From contig OZ241882.1 of NCBI GenBank assembly GCA_965203255.1, positions 3,100,001 through 3,164,000 on the forward strand: DNA of 64,000 nucleotides, written 5' to 3'. The position numbers were made by a program, and so were the translations under genes. Source of the DNA: JAPOUP01 sp965203255 (GTDB taxonomy: Bacteria > Pseudomonadota > Alphaproteobacteria > Rhodobacterales > Rhodobacteraceae). The notes beneath the pieces were generated by a model, which was given only the letters and a program-made list of their open reading frames with translations, was not told the origin of the DNA and did not search any database. Positions 63,059-64,000 of the stretch are shown one piece after another (position 1 is the stretch's first letter; the number at the start of each line of letters is the position of its first letter).

Positions 63059-64000
63059 GCCGGTCTTGACAGCCCTCCGTGCAGGCTTGGAACATCCAAC
63101 GCACCAAAACCGTAATGCTTCAACCAACGCAGGTCTCCATCAAAGAAGGCCCTGAGATCCGGCATCCCGTATTTCAGCATCGCCAACCGGTCGATTCCGA
63201 TCCCGAAGGCAAATCCCTGCCACCTTTCCGGATCGATTCCTCCAGCTTTCAGCACTTTGGGATGCACCATTCCGGATCCCAGGATCTCCATCCAGCTGTC
63301 GCCTTCACCCACCTTGAGATGCCCGTCTTCCCATGAACAGCGGAGGTCGACTTCAGCGGAGGGCTCCGTGAACGGAAAATGTGAGGCCCGGAAACGCAGT
63401 TCGACCTGATCAACCTCGAAGAAGGCCCTACAGAACTCTTCCAGGCACCACTTCAGGTTGGCCATAGAGATGTCCACGTCTATGGCCAACCCCTCGATCT
63501 GGTGGAACATCGGCGTGTGAGTTTGGTCGTAATCCGCTCGGTAGACCCTCCCTGGACAGATAACCCTCAATGGAGCGCCAAATCTCTGCATCGCACGGAT
63601 CTGAACCGGAGAGGTGTGCGTCCGCATCACATGAGGCGGGTGGGTCCGATCCTCAATCTGTGACATATAGAATGTGTCCATCTCCGTGCGTGTCGGATGT
63701 TCAGCCGGTATGTTCAGGGCATCGAAATTGTGCCAATCACTCTCGACCTGCGGTCCCTCGGCCACGGAAAATCCCATGTCCGCAAACACGGCCGTTACCT
63801 CTTCGGTTACCTGCGAAACCGGATGCACGGTTCCAGTCGGGCGGGAACGGGCCGGAAGCGTTATGTCAAGCCACTCGGACTCGAGCCTTTCATCCAACGC
63901 CGCATCAGCAAGAGCAGCCTTTCTGGCCATGATCGCAGAGGTGATGTCCTCCTTCAGAGCGTTCAGCATCGGGCCGGCAACCATACGTTCCTCAGGCGTC
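63055..64000 (-). CDS. pheS: Phenylalanine--tRNA ligase alpha subunit (5' end beyond window)
   Basis: Catalytic alpha subunit. Class II motifs: motif 2 region RFRASHFPFTEPSAEVDLRC, motif 3 GFAFGIGIDRLAMLKYG, and the HPTRTEMDTFY and ICPGRVYRADYDQTHTPMF segments. The frame stays open through 64000 (TPEER before the first visible Met), so about 40 N-terminal residues lie outside. Confidence 0.95.
   Translation of the reverse strand, partial: TPEERMVAGPMLNALKEDITSAIMARKAALADAALDERLESEWLDITLPARSRPTGTVHPVSQVTEEVTAVFADMGFSVAEGPQVESDWHNFDALNIPAEHPTRTEMDTFYMSQIEDRTHPPHVMRTHTSPVQIRAMQRFGAPLRVICPGRVYRADYDQTHTPMFHQIEGLAIDVDISMANLKWCLEEFCRAFFEVDQVELRFRASHFPFTEPSAEVDLRCSWEDGHLKVGEGDSWMEILGSGMVHPKVLKAGGIDPERWQGFAFGIGIDRLAMLKYGMPDLRAFFDGDLRWLKHYGFGALDVPSLHGGLSRPA

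Noticed and set aside
1..64000. CRISPR arrays and tRNA genes
   Set aside because: I saw no regularly spaced direct repeats of 25-40 bases and no cloverleaf with a T-loop GTTCRANTC; both absent by eye.

Overview
The window looks like an alphaproteobacterial chromosome, most probably Rhodobacterales. Evidence: a TrcR-type (DUF1013) cell-cycle regulator, COQ9 divergent from rpsU, a membrane-anchored CycM-like cytochrome c, ClpS upstream of an RsmC-like methyltransferase, an SRP RNA gene near dnaX-ybaB-recR, and pheST. Housekeeping genes alternate with islands of broken mobile DNA. Genus cannot be fixed from this sequence alone.

Region 1 (1-10.35 kb) is a peptide-scavenging cluster: two ABC permeases, an AstE/AspA-like deacylase, two ABC ATPases, a metal-dependent amidohydrolase and a DUF885-type peptidase with a frameshift. 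A gamma-glutamyltranspeptidase and a wrecked zinc-free alcohol dehydrogenase face it from the other strand. Region 2 (10.35-21.5 kb) is a graveyard of an integrative/conjugative element: a trbG stub, trbI split by a DUF4338-fused IS4-family element, a DUF2274 gene that has lost its start codon, a DUF736-like stub, an abiEi/abiEii toxin-antitoxin pair cut by a dead IS30, a TcmP stub, an intact Gp37/Gp68 (DUF5131) gene, two serine-recombinase remnants and an IS21 istA remnant.

Region 3 (21.5-40.3 kb) is mostly intact: dgoK-dgoA-lactonase for 2-keto-3-deoxygalactonate breakdown; hemF, an active-site-divergent SDR, an RsmC-like methyltransferase and clpS; a HAD hydrolase; an intact IS30; a SPOR-domain D,D-carboxypeptidase; a yejABEF-like peptide/microcin C transporter; cycM, pheA and nudC. 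Region 4 (40.4-44.2 kb) is an accessory island. It holds a three-gene, tightly coupled operon of unknown function (glycine-rich protein plus two conserved hypotheticals) that abuts a vapC cut in half; this is my best candidate for an undescribed system.

Region 5 (44.2-64 kb) carries the SRP RNA, an ankyrin-repeat protein, dnaX-ybaB-recR, another intact IS30, trcR, a quinone oxidoreductase, coq9/rpsU, the lrp/ald pair, ytoQ with a phosphoribosyltransferase, an IS5-IS30 scar followed by parDE and a decayed second Gp37/Gp68 gene, and pheT/pheS. A 62-codon frame fits exactly between pheS and pheT. Four IS30 copies (two intact, one dead, one stub) share a non-coding 3' tail; comparing the intact copies shows a hairpin whose stem is kept by compensatory changes.
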